From JABWBH01 sp964526695 (GTDB taxonomy: Bacteria; Planctomycetota; Phycisphaerae; UBA1845), in NCBI GenBank assembly GCA_964526695.1, contig CAZGJA010000132.1, positions 6,589-70,588 on the forward strand: 64,000 nt of DNA, read 5' to 3'. The position numbers and the translations under genes are program-made. Of this stretch, positions 36,033-46,984 are shown piece by piece; position 1 is the first letter of the stretch, and each line of letters begins with the position of its first letter. The notes under the pieces were generated by a model. That model did no database searches, was not told the origin of the DNA, and worked only from the letters and a program-made list of their open reading frames with translations.

Positions 36033-36809
36033 TTGGACGGGCTTCCGGTCGCGCTGCGCAGGGGCTACAATGCCTCGGTGGTACCGCATTTTGGGAATCG
36101 CCAGGTCGCAGGTCACGATCGCCGCAGTCAGCGGGGACCGGCCGCTTTGCTGATCGGCGCGCGGGGACGGACGCACGGCTGGCTCATCGTGTCGTGGGCG
36201 TTGGTTGGCTGGGCAGGGTGCTCACAGCCGTCCGGATCGGCGATGGAGACTTCGACGTTGGCGCCCCCTGCTTCGGGTGAGGCGCCAGCTGCTTCGGGCA
36301 CGGCGCCCCCTGCTTCCGGTGAGGCGGCCGCGACTTCGGCTCAGGCGAGCGGCTCGGGCCATGAGAAGAACATGAATCTACCGGAAATCAATGTGCAGGA
36401 GGCGCGGAAGCGGCTCGAAAGCGGCGAGGGGTATGTGTATCTCGACGTGCGCACCGTCGAGGAGTTCGCGGAGGGACACGCTCCGGGAGCGATCAACATT
36501 CCGGTCGCCTTCCGCAATCCCGCCACCGGGCGCATGGAGCCGAACCCCAACTTTGTGGCCGAGGTCGAGCGAGCGCTGGCGCACGACCGGAAGATCATCT
36601 GCGGGTGCCGCTCGGGCGGGCGGTCGGCCACGGCGCAGGATCTGCTCACGCGCGACGGGTTCACCGGCGCGATCAACATGATGGGCGGGTTCCACGGCAA
36701 GTCGGACATGGCGGGGCAGTTGCTCGCGCCGGGCTGGGCAACGCTGGGGTACCCCACGTGCACGCACGGCGCGGCGGGGTGCAAGCCCTATCACGGCGGG
36801 AAAGAATGA
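36033..36809 (+). CDS. Rhodanese-domain lipoprotein
   Basis: The C-terminal 130 residues form a rhodanese domain: INVQEARKRLESGEGYVYLDVRTVEEFAEGHAPGAINIP and the active-site loop IICGCRSGGRSA with the catalytic cysteine. An upstream hydrophobic stretch ends in VGWAGC, a lipobox, followed by a Ser/Ala/Pro-rich linker. The first 45 residues of the frame from 36033 look untranslated. A TTG or later start near 36145 would give a normal lipoprotein signal, so the exact start is uncertain. It would act in sulfur handling outside the cytoplasm. Confidence 0.75.
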   Translation: MDGLPVALRRGYNASVVPHFGNRQVAGHDRRSQRGPAALLIGARGRTHGWLIVSWALVGWAGCSQPSGSAMETSTLAPPASGEAPAASGTAPPASGEAAATSAQASGSGHEKNMNLPEINVQEARKRLESGEGYVYLDVRTVEEFAEGHAPGAINIPVAFRNPATGRMEPNPNFVAEVERALAHDRKIICGCRSGGRSATAQDLLTRDGFTGAINMMGGFHGKSDMAGQLLAPGWATLGYPTCTHGAAGCKPYHGGKE

Positions 36810-36993
36810 AGCGGGGGTCGCGACGCGGAGCGAATTGAGGCGGACTGGCGCGGCACGGTGCGGCGCGAACGCGTGCGGGTTCGAAGGGGAGCTGGGAAGC
36901 CCGCTTGCTTACGCTCGCGGCTCCGATGGACCGATGGCGCGCCGGAGGAGAAGTTCGAGACTTGGTTTCTGACTCGCGCGACGCTTCAGCCTT

Positions 36994-38955
36994 ATGACGA
37001 CTTCCATTCACGCGCCGCAACTCGACTCGCCGCTGGGCTGGCTGAACACGGATCGTCCGCTGCGCCTCGACGGCGAGCTGCGCGGGTGCGTCGTCGTGCT
37101 GGACTTCTGGACCTACTGCTGCATCAACTGCATGCACATCCTGCCCGATCTCGCCTTTCTGGAGGAGAAATACGCCGCGCAGCCCGTCGTCTTCCTCGGC
37201 GTGCACAGCGCCAAGTTCACCAACGAGAGCGACCGGGAGACCATCCGCGCGGCCATCCTGCGCTACGAGATCAGGCACCCGGTCGTGATCGACGAGCGGA
37301 TGAAGCTGTGGCGCGCGTATGCGGTGCGGAGCTGGCCCACGGTGGTCGTCGTGGACTCGACGGGTCGGGTCGCGGCCTCGCTGGCGGGCGAGGGTCAGCG
37401 CGAGGCGCTGGATCGCGCCATCGGCGAGGCGCTCCAGCAGGGTCGCGCCGCGGGGACACTGGCGGCAAGCCCGCTGACGGTACAGCGGGAAGCGTCCGTG
37501 GCCGCCACGTCGCCGCTGTGCTTCCCGGGCAAGGTGTTCGCCGACGCGGAGCTGCGCCGCATCTTCATTGCCGACTCGAACCACAACCGCATCGTGATCG
37601 CCGATTGGCCTGATGAGCAGGGACAGTGCCGCGTCATCCGCGTCGTGGGCAGAGGGGCGATCGGCGCGGACGACGGTCCAGCCGAGCGCGCGACGTTCAA
37701 TCATCCTCAGGGTCTGGTGACGGGACAGGGCAAGCTCTACGTCGCGGATACCGAGAATCACCTGATCCGCGCCGTCGATCTGAACGACGGCTCGGTGACG
37801 ACGGTGGTCGGCACGGGCAAGATGACCTACGACTTCGCCGGCGGGGCGATGGGCGTCGATCAGGGCATCAACTCTCCGTGGGACGTGACGCGCGAAGGCT
37901 CGACGCTGTACGTCGCCATGGCGGGGCAGCATCAAATCTGGCGGATCGACATGCCCGTGGGCTTCGCGCGGGCGCTGGCGGGCACGGGGCGCGAAAACCT
38001 CGCCGACGGTTCCACGGAGCGCGCGGCCTTCGCTCAGCCGTCCGGCATCTGCCTGCACAACGGACACCTGTTCATCGCCGACAGCGAGGTCAGCGCCGTT
38101 CGCGGCATCGACCTGGCCACGGAGCGCGTGTACACCGTGTTGGGCGAAGGGCTGTTCACGTTCGGCGACGTCGATGGGGCGCATCCGGCCGCGCGCCTGC
38201 AGCATCCACTGGGCGTGGCGTCGGGGTCCGGCGGGTTGATCGTCGCGGACACGTACAATCACAAGATCAAGATCGTCGATCCCGCCGGGCGCAGCGCCCG
38301 CACGATTCTCGGCACCGGCAGGCCGGGGACCACGAGCGACGGCGGCGGGCCGATGTTCTTCGAGCCGGGCGGAGTAAGCTGCGCGGGCGACGACCTGTTC
38401 ATCGCCGACACCAACAACCACCGCGTCGTGCATATCAACCTGACCACCCGGCGATGGAATGTGCTCGTGCTGAAGGGTTTGTCCGCGCCGGCGGCGGCGG
38501 GCGACGGCGCAGGCTCGCGGGCGGCGGGTCACGACGCAGGCTCGCGGGCGTCGGGCCCATCCGTCGGCGAGCACGTCGAAGACGTGCTGGCTCCGCTGGA
38601 CGTTCCAGCGAGCCGGGCGTTTGATCTGCTGCTCGAACCGCAACTTCCTCACCGCGTTCACGTCAGCGACGAGGCGCCATGGTCGGTGGTCGTGGAATCG
38701 GATGGCCGGGCGATGGCAAACGCAAAGGGCAAGGCGTTGCCGATTCGAGTCAACCTCGCTGCGGCGCCGATGAATGGACGCGCCGGCGCGAAGTGGACGG
38801 TCCGCGCCGATTTTGTCTGCTGCACGGAGGGCGACCGCGGCCTCTGCCTGCCGGTGAGCAAGACGTGGCGGGTCGAGGTCCGGTCTGCGTCCAGCGCGGT
38901 GCAAGAGGTCACGTTGAGTCCGACGCTCAGCGAGGCGGACTGCGGGTTGCCGTAG
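36994..38955 (+). CDS. Thioredoxin-like / NHL-repeat protein (NHLRC2-like)
   Basis: The 653-residue protein has an N-terminal thioredoxin fold with the redox motif WTYCCINCMH, then six or so NHL beta-propeller repeats (units such as GLVTGQGKLYVADTENHLIRAVDL and FIADTNNHRVVHIN), then a C-terminal beta-sandwich domain. This domain order matches the NHLRC2-like family of bacteria and animals, whose function is poorly defined. No signal peptide is seen. Confidence 0.85.
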   Translation: MTTSIHAPQLDSPLGWLNTDRPLRLDGELRGCVVVLDFWTYCCINCMHILPDLAFLEEKYAAQPVVFLGVHSAKFTNESDRETIRAAILRYEIRHPVVIDERMKLWRAYAVRSWPTVVVVDSTGRVAASLAGEGQREALDRAIGEALQQGRAAGTLAASPLTVQREASVAATSPLCFPGKVFADAELRRIFIADSNHNRIVIADWPDEQGQCRVIRVVGRGAIGADDGPAERATFNHPQGLVTGQGKLYVADTENHLIRAVDLNDGSVTTVVGTGKMTYDFAGGAMGVDQGINSPWDVTREGSTLYVAMAGQHQIWRIDMPVGFARALAGTGRENLADGSTERAAFAQPSGICLHNGHLFIADSEVSAVRGIDLATERVYTVLGEGLFTFGDVDGAHPAARLQHPLGVASGSGGLIVADTYNHKIKIVDPAGRSARTILGTGRPGTTSDGGGPMFFEPGGVSCAGDDLFIADTNNHRVVHINLTTRRWNVLVLKGLSAPAAAGDGAGSRAAGHDAGSRASGPSVGEHVEDVLAPLDVPASRAFDLLLEPQLPHRVHVSDEAPWSVVVESDGRAMANAKGKALPIRVNLAAAPMNGRAGAKWTVRADFVCCTEGDRGLCLPVSKTWRVEVRSASSAVQEVTLSPTLSEADCGLP

Positions 38956-39087
38956 GGCGGCGCGCATCGGCCTCGCTTGGAGTCCATGCCTTTCGGCGCC
39001 GCGAGTCATCAGCCTGCGCGGAGTTTCTCGCGGGCGCAAGCCTCGCGGCTCGGGCGGGAGCTTCCGCGGCGCGCCAGCTCGCCCGGG

Positions 39088-39996
39088 TTAATGCCCCGGC
39101 TGCGACGCGGGCGGCTCGAGTCCGGCGCCGGCGGACGGCTTGGCAGGCTTTTCGCCGGAGGATACGGCGTATTCCGGCGCTACGTCCTCCGTCAGAATCA
39201 GCTCGACGCGCTGATTCAGCCCGTGCCCTTCCGCGTCGTATGCGGCCGCTTTCACGCGATCCATGTCGCCGGAGGGGATCGGGCGAAGCTGCCCGCGGCT
39301 CAGCCCCAGGCGGACCAGGGCGTCCACCACGACCATGGCGCGCTCGAACGAGAGCCGCACGCCGCGGTCCTTCGTGTTGGACGCCTCCAGCGCGCTGACG
39401 TGCCCGCGCACATCGATCACCATGTTGTAGCCGCGAAGGTGCTCGTGCACGTTGGCGAGCGTCCGCTCGGCCTCCTCGGTGAACGCCGTGGAGTCCGTGG
39501 CGAAGGGGATGCTGCCGCAGATCGCAGGGTACTTCCCGCGCCGCAGCGACTGAAGCTCATACGCGTTGCCGCGCGGACCGTCCTCGTCGATGGGAACCTG
39601 TCCGCGTCGCTGCATCATGCGATCGATCAGCGGCTTGTCGTCCGGATCCATCGATGCCGGATTGACGGGATTGTGGAACGCCTCGCGCAGCGAAATCGCC
39701 AGATCGAGCATGTCCGCGGTGGGACCGGCGGCCGCCTGCTCCGCGCCTGACTTCTTGCCGTCGGAGTCGGATCCGCCCTTGGGACCGAGGTTCAGAGCCA
39801 GCATGATGACGAAGAAGCCCATCATGAGCGTGACGTTGTCGGCGAAGGAGATGAGCCACTCGGGCGCGCCTTCGTGCCCTTCCTCATGCCCGCCGCCGCC
39901 GCCGTGCCCCCCGCCGTGCCCGCCGTGGGAGCCGCCGGACTTGGCGGCATGACCCTCAGCGTGGGCGTCATCATGATGTTCTTCGTGATCGCTCAT
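39088..39996 (-). CDS. motB: Flagellar motor protein MotB
   Basis: The stator subunit that binds peptidoglycan. The N-terminal 40 residues are extremely rich in His and Gly. They are followed by the single transmembrane helix with the proton-conducting aspartate (SFADNVTLMMGFFVIMLAL), a linker, and a C-terminal OmpA-like domain (IDVRGHVSALEASNTKDRGVRLSFERA, then NQRVELILTED). It lies downstream of motA with 26 bp between them, on the same strand. The His-rich cytoplasmic head is unusual; ion type cannot be told. Confidence 0.88.
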   Translation of the reverse strand: MSDHEEHHDDAHAEGHAAKSGGSHGGHGGGHGGGGGHEEGHEGAPEWLISFADNVTLMMGFFVIMLALNLGPKGGSDSDGKKSGAEQAAAGPTADMLDLAISLREAFHNPVNPASMDPDDKPLIDRMMQRRGQVPIDEDGPRGNAYELQSLRRGKYPAICGSIPFATDSTAFTEEAERTLANVHEHLRGYNMVIDVRGHVSALEASNTKDRGVRLSFERAMVVVDALVRLGLSRGQLRPIPSGDMDRVKAAAYDAEGHGLNQRVELILTEDVAPEYAVSSGEKPAKPSAGAGLEPPASQPGH

Positions 39997-40022
39997 CGCT
40001 TACGTCCGGCCCGGTCGTCGCG

Positions 40023-40811
40023 TCACGCGGCCGCCTTCACCTTGGCCCGCGCGGCGAGCGGCAGGAACGCCATCATCTTGTCGATGGTGATGCGCGGGTT
40101 GTCGCCGCACTGCATGGAGAGCAGCGCCTGCAGCACCATCTCGCGGTTCATGATCTCCTCGGTGGAGCGCGTGCCGAGCTTGTCCCCGATGGGTCCGGCG
40201 ATGGCGTTGGCCACCACGGTCCCGTACATCGTGGCGCAGACGGCAATGGCCAGGCTCTTGCCCAGCGCGCCGATGCTGCCGCCTTCGAGGTTGCCGAACA
40301 TGCCGATCTGCCCGATCAGCGTGCCGACCAGTCCCCAACCCGGTCCATACAGCTTGATGAGATCAAAGAACTTTTTGCCCGCCTTGTGGCGCTCCTGCAT
40401 CGCCGAGATCTCGAGGCGCATGGTGCCTTCGATCGCGCCGCCGTCCGTGCCGTCGATCAGCATCCGGATGCCGCTCGCCAGAAACGGGTCCACCGACTCG
40501 GCCTTCTTGCACTCCGCCTCCAGCGCCAGCACGCCGTCGCGCCGGCTCTTGTCCGCCAGTTCGCTCATCACCTTGATCAGCTCCACCGGGCTTCGCGTCT
40601 TGTTGAACATGAACCGGCGCAGGAACCCGAAGACGTTCTTCACCTTGTCCAGCGGCATGGCCATGAAGCAGACGCTGATGCTGCCGCCGAACACGGTCAG
40701 CACGCCCTCCAGCGAGTAGAACATCATGAAGTGGCCGTGCGACGTGTGGAACGCCACCAGGCCCAGACAGATGCACCCGATGATGACGCCGATGAGACTG
40801 GAAATGTCCAT
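40023..40811 (-). CDS. motA: Flagellar motor protein MotA
   Basis: A 262-residue four-helix membrane protein of the MotA/ExbB family. The features are the first helix IGVIIGCICLGLVAF, the cytoplasmic loop with the charged residues that contact the rotor, and the C-terminal helix pair LVGTLIGQIGMFGNLEGGS and GALGKSLAIAVCATMYGTVVANAIAGPIGDKL. The conserved proline after the fourth helix region and the EEIMNREMV stretch are seen. With motB it forms the stator complex. Confidence 0.92.
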   Translation of the reverse strand: MDISSLIGVIIGCICLGLVAFHTSHGHFMMFYSLEGVLTVFGGSISVCFMAMPLDKVKNVFGFLRRFMFNKTRSPVELIKVMSELADKSRRDGVLALEAECKKAESVDPFLASGIRMLIDGTDGGAIEGTMRLEISAMQERHKAGKKFFDLIKLYGPGWGLVGTLIGQIGMFGNLEGGSIGALGKSLAIAVCATMYGTVVANAIAGPIGDKLGTRSTEEIMNREMVLQALLSMQCGDNPRITIDKMMAFLPLAARAKVKAAA

Positions 40812-41035
40812 GAAACACAGCTCCGGCCTCGCTGCGCACGGAACTGACAGGCGCGAGGCTTCGCTGATCTATCGGTCAGCGGGCGCAGGGGCTGTTCGGC
40901 GCGGGAGCGGGATCGTGTGTGACTCCGATAAACGACCGAGGCGGAGAAGGCGGACGGTCCGAGTTCGCGCGGAAGGTCCGTGAATCCCGACGCGCGGATC
41001 GTCAGTGAATCCCAGGTCCTCGCGCGCAGGGCGGG

Positions 41036-41401
41036 CTACGCACGCCTCTCTCCGGCGAGACAAGGTCGGCGGGCATAGCCCGCCCCGCGCCGGCCAACAC
41101 GGTCCAAAGGAAAACTCGCTGCGTCTTGAGAGCAGTATCCCAGCTCGACGCCCGTGCCCACGGCGATGCCGCACCACACGCCCGCGCCGACCATTGCCCC
41201 GACAAAGCTGAAGATGCAACCGAGCATGAACTTGCCCGCGCCTTTCGCCAGGCCGCCGGCGAGGGAAGCGGGACCGGAGGATGTCCTCGACTTCGCCGGA
41301 CCGCCGCTCATCGCCGCGGGTCTGGGAGCCGGTGCTTCAACCGGCTTGGGGCGCTCGATGGCGGCCGCGCTGTTCGCCTCGGACACGAGGTCGTCGAGCA
41401 C
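41036..41401 (-). pseudogene. Small membrane protein gene hemmed in by repeats at both ends
   Basis: The frame has a hydrophobic helix pair (FMLGCIFSFVGAMVGAGVWCGI) of a planctomycete-like small membrane protein and a Pro/Ala-rich linker. Upstream, the same frame reads CAECRDPVGITIRP, half a zinc ribbon, back to about 41475. There it runs into the CAACCCTGAAAGGATTG end of a dispersed repeat and meets a stop. Downstream, the last 30 residues are encoded by the GGCGGGCTATGCCCGCC repeat. The original gene therefore seems to have lost both ends to repeat insertion; a GTG at 41401 is a possible start. Confidence 0.5.
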
Positions 41402-41473
41402 GGACGGACCTTGCGGTTCGGGCAGTGGCGCGGCGGGGCGAATGGTGATCCCAACGGGGTCGCGGCACTCGGC

Positions 41474-41586
41474 GCAATCCTTTCAGGGTTGGTCGAGCCG
41501 GGGGATGCCGGGAGCCCAAGGTAGGCCGCCTTCGGCGTCTAACCTTGGGCTGGAGGCCGCAATCCCTTCGGGATTGAAACGCAGGC
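41474..41586. repeat. Dispersed repeat with CCCAAGGTAGGCCGCC / CCTTCGGGATTG arms
   Basis: A compound repeat with inverted arms: CAATCCTTTCAGGGTTG, then CCCAAGGTAGGCCGCCTTCGGCG, TAACCTTGGGCTGG and AATCCCTTCGGGATTG. Each part can form a hairpin. I recall this family as common in planctomycete intergenic space. It separates the gene fragment at 41036 from rsmG. Confidence 0.7.
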
Positions 41587-41715
41587 ACCTCGCGATTCCC
41601 GGTTTCGGTGGGGTTTCGCAGTGGATGAGCGAATGATTTTCTGGTGAACCTCGACAAGCTGCGCGAGAAGATGGGGATCGAAAAGCCGCCGGGCTGGGGA
41701 ACGTGATCGCGGCGC

Positions 41716-42444
41716 TTACGGCTTCTCATAAATGCGCAGCACGCAGCGCATGGGCGAAGGCTCATCCGGCAGTTCGTAGGTGAACGGCTCGCATTCTCGC
41801 AGGCGAAGTCGCTTGGCGAGATGTGCGCCGGCCTGCGATTCGTCGTCGCCCATCGACGCGGATTTCCAAACGACGATGCGACCGCCGGGCTTCGCCCAGG
41901 GCGCCAGCCATCCCAGCAGCGGATCGAGCCGACCCACCGCGCGCGCGAGGACGAGGTCATGCTGAGTGGCGGGCTTGCTGTGGTCCGCGCGGGCGTGCAG
42001 CGCGGTGACGTGCGCGAGCTTCAGCTCCAAGGCGACCTTTCGCACGAACGCCGCCTTCTTGCCCGTGCCGTCCATCGCGGTGATCCGCCAGTCGGTCCGC
42101 ATGATGCCCAGCGGAATCGCTGGGAAGCCCGCGCCCGTGCCCACGTCGAGCAGGCGGAGCGGTCCGCTCAGTCCCGCCGAGGCCGCCCAGGCCAGCAGCG
42201 CGATCGAGTCCGCGTAATGTCGGCTCGCGGCCTGTTGGGGTGAGGTGATGCGCGTGAGGTTCATCACACGGTTGGTTTCGACGACGGCGGAGTAATGGGC
42301 AAAGCACAGGGCTTCCTGCTCATCCGTCAACCGCATCCGCCAGGGCGAAAGCGTGTCGCGCAAGGCGAGCAGGAGTGCGTCACGATCCGCCGCGGTGGGT
42401 GCGGCGCTGAGGGGCGTCTCCTGATTGTCGTGGCCTTGCGTCAT
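41716..42444 (-). CDS. rsmG: 16S rRNA (guanine527-N7) methyltransferase RsmG
   Basis: The enzyme methylates G527 of 16S rRNA. The 242-residue protein carries the RsmG signatures MNLTRITSPQQAASRHYADSIALL and RLLDVGTGAGFPAIPLGI (SAM-binding motif I), then VTALHARAD, and the RAVGRLDPLLGWLAPWAKPGGRIVVWK stretch. The ATG at 42444 gives the typical N-terminus; the upstream frame to 42501 is ignored. It usually sits near gid/parAB, which are not present here. Confidence 0.92.
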   Translation of the reverse strand: MTQGHDNQETPLSAAPTAADRDALLLALRDTLSPWRMRLTDEQEALCFAHYSAVVETNRVMNLTRITSPQQAASRHYADSIALLAWAASAGLSGPLRLLDVGTGAGFPAIPLGIMRTDWRITAMDGTGKKAAFVRKVALELKLAHVTALHARADHSKPATQHDLVLARAVGRLDPLLGWLAPWAKPGGRIVVWKSASMGDDESQAGAHLAKRLRLRECEPFTYELPDEPSPMRCVLRIYEKP

Positions 42445-42535
42445 TGAGTTTCGTTCAACAGCCGTCGCTGACCGCGTCCCGAAGCCGCGTGCGCCGGACA
42501 TGCCTCATTCATAGACTCAGATTCCTTTGCACAGG

Positions 42536-42660
42536 TGCACAGGTTGGGAAACCTGTGCTACACACACCGGTTTGGAAACCGGTGCCCCACAAGCATTCAG
42601 CATTCAGCTTTCGGCATTCAGCATTCAGAATTCACCATTCGCCATTCGCCATTCACCATT
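42536..42660. repeat. GGTTGGGAAACC palindromes followed by an ATTCAGC/ATTCGCC tract
   Basis: Two hairpins of the GGTTGGAAACC family (42537-42585), then a run of heptamer-like units ATTCAGC, ATTCAGA, ATTCACC, ATTCGCC up to the stop of the serA-like gene. Similar tracts are at 46470-46590, 48850-48890 and 49013-49105. Confidence 0.75.
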
Positions 42661-43873
42661 AACCCACAATCGCCTGCTGACCCACCGCGAGGATATTCGG
42701 ATTGCCCTTTTGAAGCTCGGCGATCTGCGCGTCGGTGAGCGCGCCGCTGAGGGCGATCTGCGCACAGGCCGAGACCGCGCCTTCGCAGATGATGTTCTGC
42801 ATCTCCTCGACGTTGATGTTGGCGAGGCTGATGCCGTTGAGCACGTGCGCGAGGACGCCGGGCTTGTTGAGGTGACGCACCAACAGCAGCGAGCGGGCCG
42901 ACGTGCGTGCGCAGAGGTTGACGCAGTTGAGCACTTCGCCGGTCGTCATGTAATGCGTGACGATGCGGACGGTTTCCGTGGCGATGGCGTCCTGGGCCTG
43001 GTCGGTCGAGGCGCCGATGTGCGGCGTGCCATAGACCACGCCGCCGGAGGCCAGGATGCGATCCGTGAACTCCGTCGTGCTGCCGGGCGGCTCGTGCTCG
43101 AACACGTCCAGCCCGACGCGGAGACGCTTCGTGGCGATGGCTTTCAGCAGCGCGTCGTAGTCCACCACGTCGCCGCGCGAGGTGTTGATGAAGTACGACC
43201 CGGGCTTCAGCGCGTCCAGCACCGCGGCGCTGATGCAGCGCTTTGTGTCCGGCGTGGACGCGAGGTGAACCGAGAGAATGTCGCACGCCGCGGCGCACTC
43301 CGCGATCGACGCCACGCGGCGCACGCCCATTGCCGCCGCCTCCTCAAACGTCAGCGACCGGCTCCACGCGACGATCTCCATCTCCATCGCCAGCGCCCGC
43401 GCGATCACCAGCCGGCCGATCTGCCCCTTGCCGACGACGCCGAGCGTCCGCCCTTTCAGCCCGCGCGCCTCGGAATAACCCTTCTTGTCCCATGTGCCCT
43501 TGCGCAGGTCGTTCGTGGCGTCCACAATGCGGCGGTCCACCGCGAGGATCAGCCCGATCGTCAGCTCCGCCACGGCCGCGGCGTTCTTGCCGGGGCAGTT
43601 GGCGACGAAGACGCTGCGCTGCGAAGCGGCCTTCACGTCGATCGTGTCAAAGCCCGCTCCCGCGCGAATCACCAGCGCCAGGCTCGGCGAATGGTGGAAG
43701 ACGTCGGCGATCACCTTCGTGCCGCGGACGATGAGAATGGGGCAGCCGCTGCGCGCGACCGCCTCCGCCAGCGCGGCCCCCTGCAGGCCCGCCTGCTCGA
43801 CAACCTCGCACCCGGCAGCCTCGAGCTTCTCGACGCCCCACGTTTGGAACTTCTCGGCGATGAAGACTTTCAT
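42659..43873 (-). CDS. serA: D-3-phosphoglycerate dehydrogenase-like protein
   Basis: A 404-residue D-isomer-specific 2-hydroxyacid dehydrogenase. It has the catalytic Arg region (LVIRAGAGFDTIDVKAA), the Rossmann NAD motif GRTLGVVGKGQIGRLVIARA, the INTSRGDVVDYDAL stretch and the catalytic His in TPHIGASTDQAQDAIA. It ends with a C-terminal ACT domain (NKPGVLAHVLNGISLANINVEEM). This is the SerA architecture for the first step of serine synthesis, though other 2-hydroxyacid substrates cannot be excluded. The ATG at 43873 is followed by the conserved KVFIAEKF start. Confidence 0.88.
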   Translation of the reverse strand: MKVFIAEKFQTWGVEKLEAAGCEVVEQAGLQGAALAEAVARSGCPILIVRGTKVIADVFHHSPSLALVIRAGAGFDTIDVKAASQRSVFVANCPGKNAAAVAELTIGLILAVDRRIVDATNDLRKGTWDKKGYSEARGLKGRTLGVVGKGQIGRLVIARALAMEMEIVAWSRSLTFEEAAAMGVRRVASIAECAAACDILSVHLASTPDTKRCISAAVLDALKPGSYFINTSRGDVVDYDALLKAIATKRLRVGLDVFEHEPPGSTTEFTDRILASGGVVYGTPHIGASTDQAQDAIATETVRIVTHYMTTGEVLNCVNLCARTSARSLLLVRHLNKPGVLAHVLNGISLANINVEEMQNIICEGAVSACAQIALSGALTDAQIAELQKGNPNILAVGQQAIVG

Positions 43874-43964
43874 AAGCGGGGCATGGTGGAAGTCAGGACG
43901 GCGAGCGTCAAGCTTCGGTGCGGCCATGGCGGGCGCATGTGGCTGAAGCAGGCCTATCGGGCGG

Positions 43965-44050
43965 GCGCGGCCGGGTGGCACGGCCTGGCTGGGTGGCACG
44001 GCCTGGCGTACTTCGTCATTCCCGCGCAAGCGGGAACAGGCCGTGGCGGA
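43965..44050. repeat. REP-like repeat (GGGTGGCACGGCCTG ... CATTCCCGCGCAAGCGGG)
   Basis: An inverted version of the repeat at 44430-44500: GGTGGCACGGCCTGGCGTACTTCGTCATTCCCGCGCAAGCGGGAACAGGCCGTGGC. The two copies face each other across the Mpo1-like gene. It overlaps no coding region. Confidence 0.65.
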
Positions 44051-44090
44051 TGAGCAAGGAGTACCTCGTGCGGACCCGCAGCCTCGCGGG

Positions 44091-44378
44091 TCAACCAAAA
44101 CGGCGCGGGGCAACGGCCACATAGGGCTTGCCGAGGAGCTTCTTGATGAGGATCACCTCGCCCATGTCGTTGCCCTCGATCAAGTGCCCGATCCACTGAA
44201 GCAGGTAGCTAAGCGCGAACAGCCCTGCGGGTCTCCACCAGAGGTTCCACGCCCCGTCGGCGAGTTGCACGACGGCAAGGACGCCCGCGACGGGGAGCAT
44301 CGGGATGGCTACGAGGTGAAGCACCAGCGACGCGGGGTGTCGGTGTCGCTCGCGCCAGTTGTTCAGCCAGTGCCTCAT
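44091..44378 (-). CDS. DUF962 / Mpo1-like small membrane protein
   Basis: The 95-residue product shows the Mpo1-like layout: WRERHRHPASLVLHLVAIPMLPVAG, WNLWWRPAGLFALSYLLQWIGHLIEGN. The metal-binding-type HP and GH motifs are visible, with two to three membrane segments. In yeast the family is a dioxygenase in fatty-acid alpha-oxidation; in bacteria the role is unproven. The frame is open upstream to 44696, but that region is repeat DNA. Confidence 0.8.
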   Translation of the reverse strand: MRHWLNNWRERHRHPASLVLHLVAIPMLPVAGVLAVVQLADGAWNLWWRPAGLFALSYLLQWIGHLIEGNDMGEVILIKKLLGKPYVAVAPRRFG

Positions 44379-44429
44379 TGGACGTGGAGGATACCGGGTC
44401 GAAGCCCAGTGGGTAGCGGTGTCGCACGC

Positions 44430-44500
44430 TTGCCACGGCCTGTTCCCGCCTACGCGGGAATGACGGAGTACGCCAGACCGTGCCACCCCGTCGTGCCACG
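44430..44500. repeat. REP-like repeat (CACGGCCTGTTCCCGCCTACGCGGG)
   Basis: Counterpart of 43965-44050 in opposite orientation, with CCCGCCTACGCGGG and GCCAGACCGTGCCACCCCG. The related copy at 11238-11300 precedes thiC. The rest of 44501-44824 shows no gene or terminator, and must hold the groEL promoter. No CIRCE element is visible. Confidence 0.6.
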
Positions 44501-44824
44501 CGGCTTGGCATGGCGGCGCCGCGCCACCCCAAGACGTGCGGAGCCGCGAATGACAAATTGGCAAGGCCCCCACCATGCCGGTTGACCCTTCGGACAAGCT
44601 GACAGAACCGTCGCTGCATGGGCACATCGGGCTGATGCCGTAAAGCGTTGGCATTCCAGAGGTTGTGTGGTACGCTGCCGGGCGAGTCGCTGGCATCGGG
44701 CTTGCTCATGGCCGGAGGGGGACGGTCTTGCCCGGTCCGTCCCCGCCGTCGAATCGACGAACAACATGCGACGCCGCGGACCTTGGGCCGCCGTCATCTT
44801 GGACCTTTGCAGGAGCAGGAGTTC

Positions 44825-46468
<1,644 letters not shown>

Positions 46469-46469
46469 G

Positions 46470-46592
46470 AAATGGCGAATGCTGAATGGCGAATGCCGAA
46501 AGGGCTGCATGCGGGCCTTGGGCGTTTCTTTCAGCATTCGGCATTCAGCATTCCGCATTTGCCGTTCAGCATTCAGTATTTGGCAATCAATA
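46470..46592. repeat. ATTCAGC/ATTCGGC heptamer-like tract
   Basis: Repeated units of ATGGCGAATGC or GCATTCAGCATTC on both strands fill the space between groEL copy 1 and groES. An AGGAGG site (46617-46622) lies just after it. Confidence 0.7.
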
Positions 46593-46633
46593 CTCAATAA
46601 GTTCAGCTTTACCCATCAGGAGGATTTGCACAC

Positions 46634-46972
46634 ATGGCAACCGCGACTGCATCGCCCAGGACGAAGAGCAAGACCAGCACGAACGTGAAGTTTCGTCCGC
46701 TGGACGACCGGATCATGATCGAAGTGCGCGAGGCCGAGGAGACGACCGCGGGCGGCATCGTGCTGCCTGACACGGCGCGGGAAAAGCCGCAGCGCGGCAC
46801 GGTCATCGCCGTCGGGCCGGGCAAGCTCCTCGACAGCGGCAAGCGCGGGGAAATGGCCGTGAGGGTCGGCATGGAGCTGCTCTACGGAAAATACAGCGGC
46901 ACGGAGATTGACGTAAACGGCGAGACGTACGTCGTGCTGCGCGAGTCGGACGTTCTCGGCATCGTGGAGTAG
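46634..46972 (+). CDS. groS: Co-chaperonin GroES
   Basis: A 112-residue co-chaperonin with the usual motifs KFRPLDDRIMIEV, GGIVLPDTAREKPQRGTVIAVGPG and the mobile-loop region between them, ending in LRESDVLGIVE. About 15 extra residues at the N-terminus are Ser/Thr/Lys-rich. An AGGAGG box twelve bases upstream supports the start. It sits between two groEL genes. Confidence 0.97.
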   Translation: MATATASPRTKSKTSTNVKFRPLDDRIMIEVREAEETTAGGIVLPDTAREKPQRGTVIAVGPGKLLDSGKRGEMAVRVGMELLYGKYSGTEIDVNGETYVVLRESDVLGIVE

Positions 46973-46984
46973 CAGTGCCGCGTC

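Noticed and set aside
44640..44824. CIRCE (HrcA) element before groEL
   Set aside because: No TTAGCACTC-N9-GAGTGCTAA or close variant is present here, or before groES or the second groEL.
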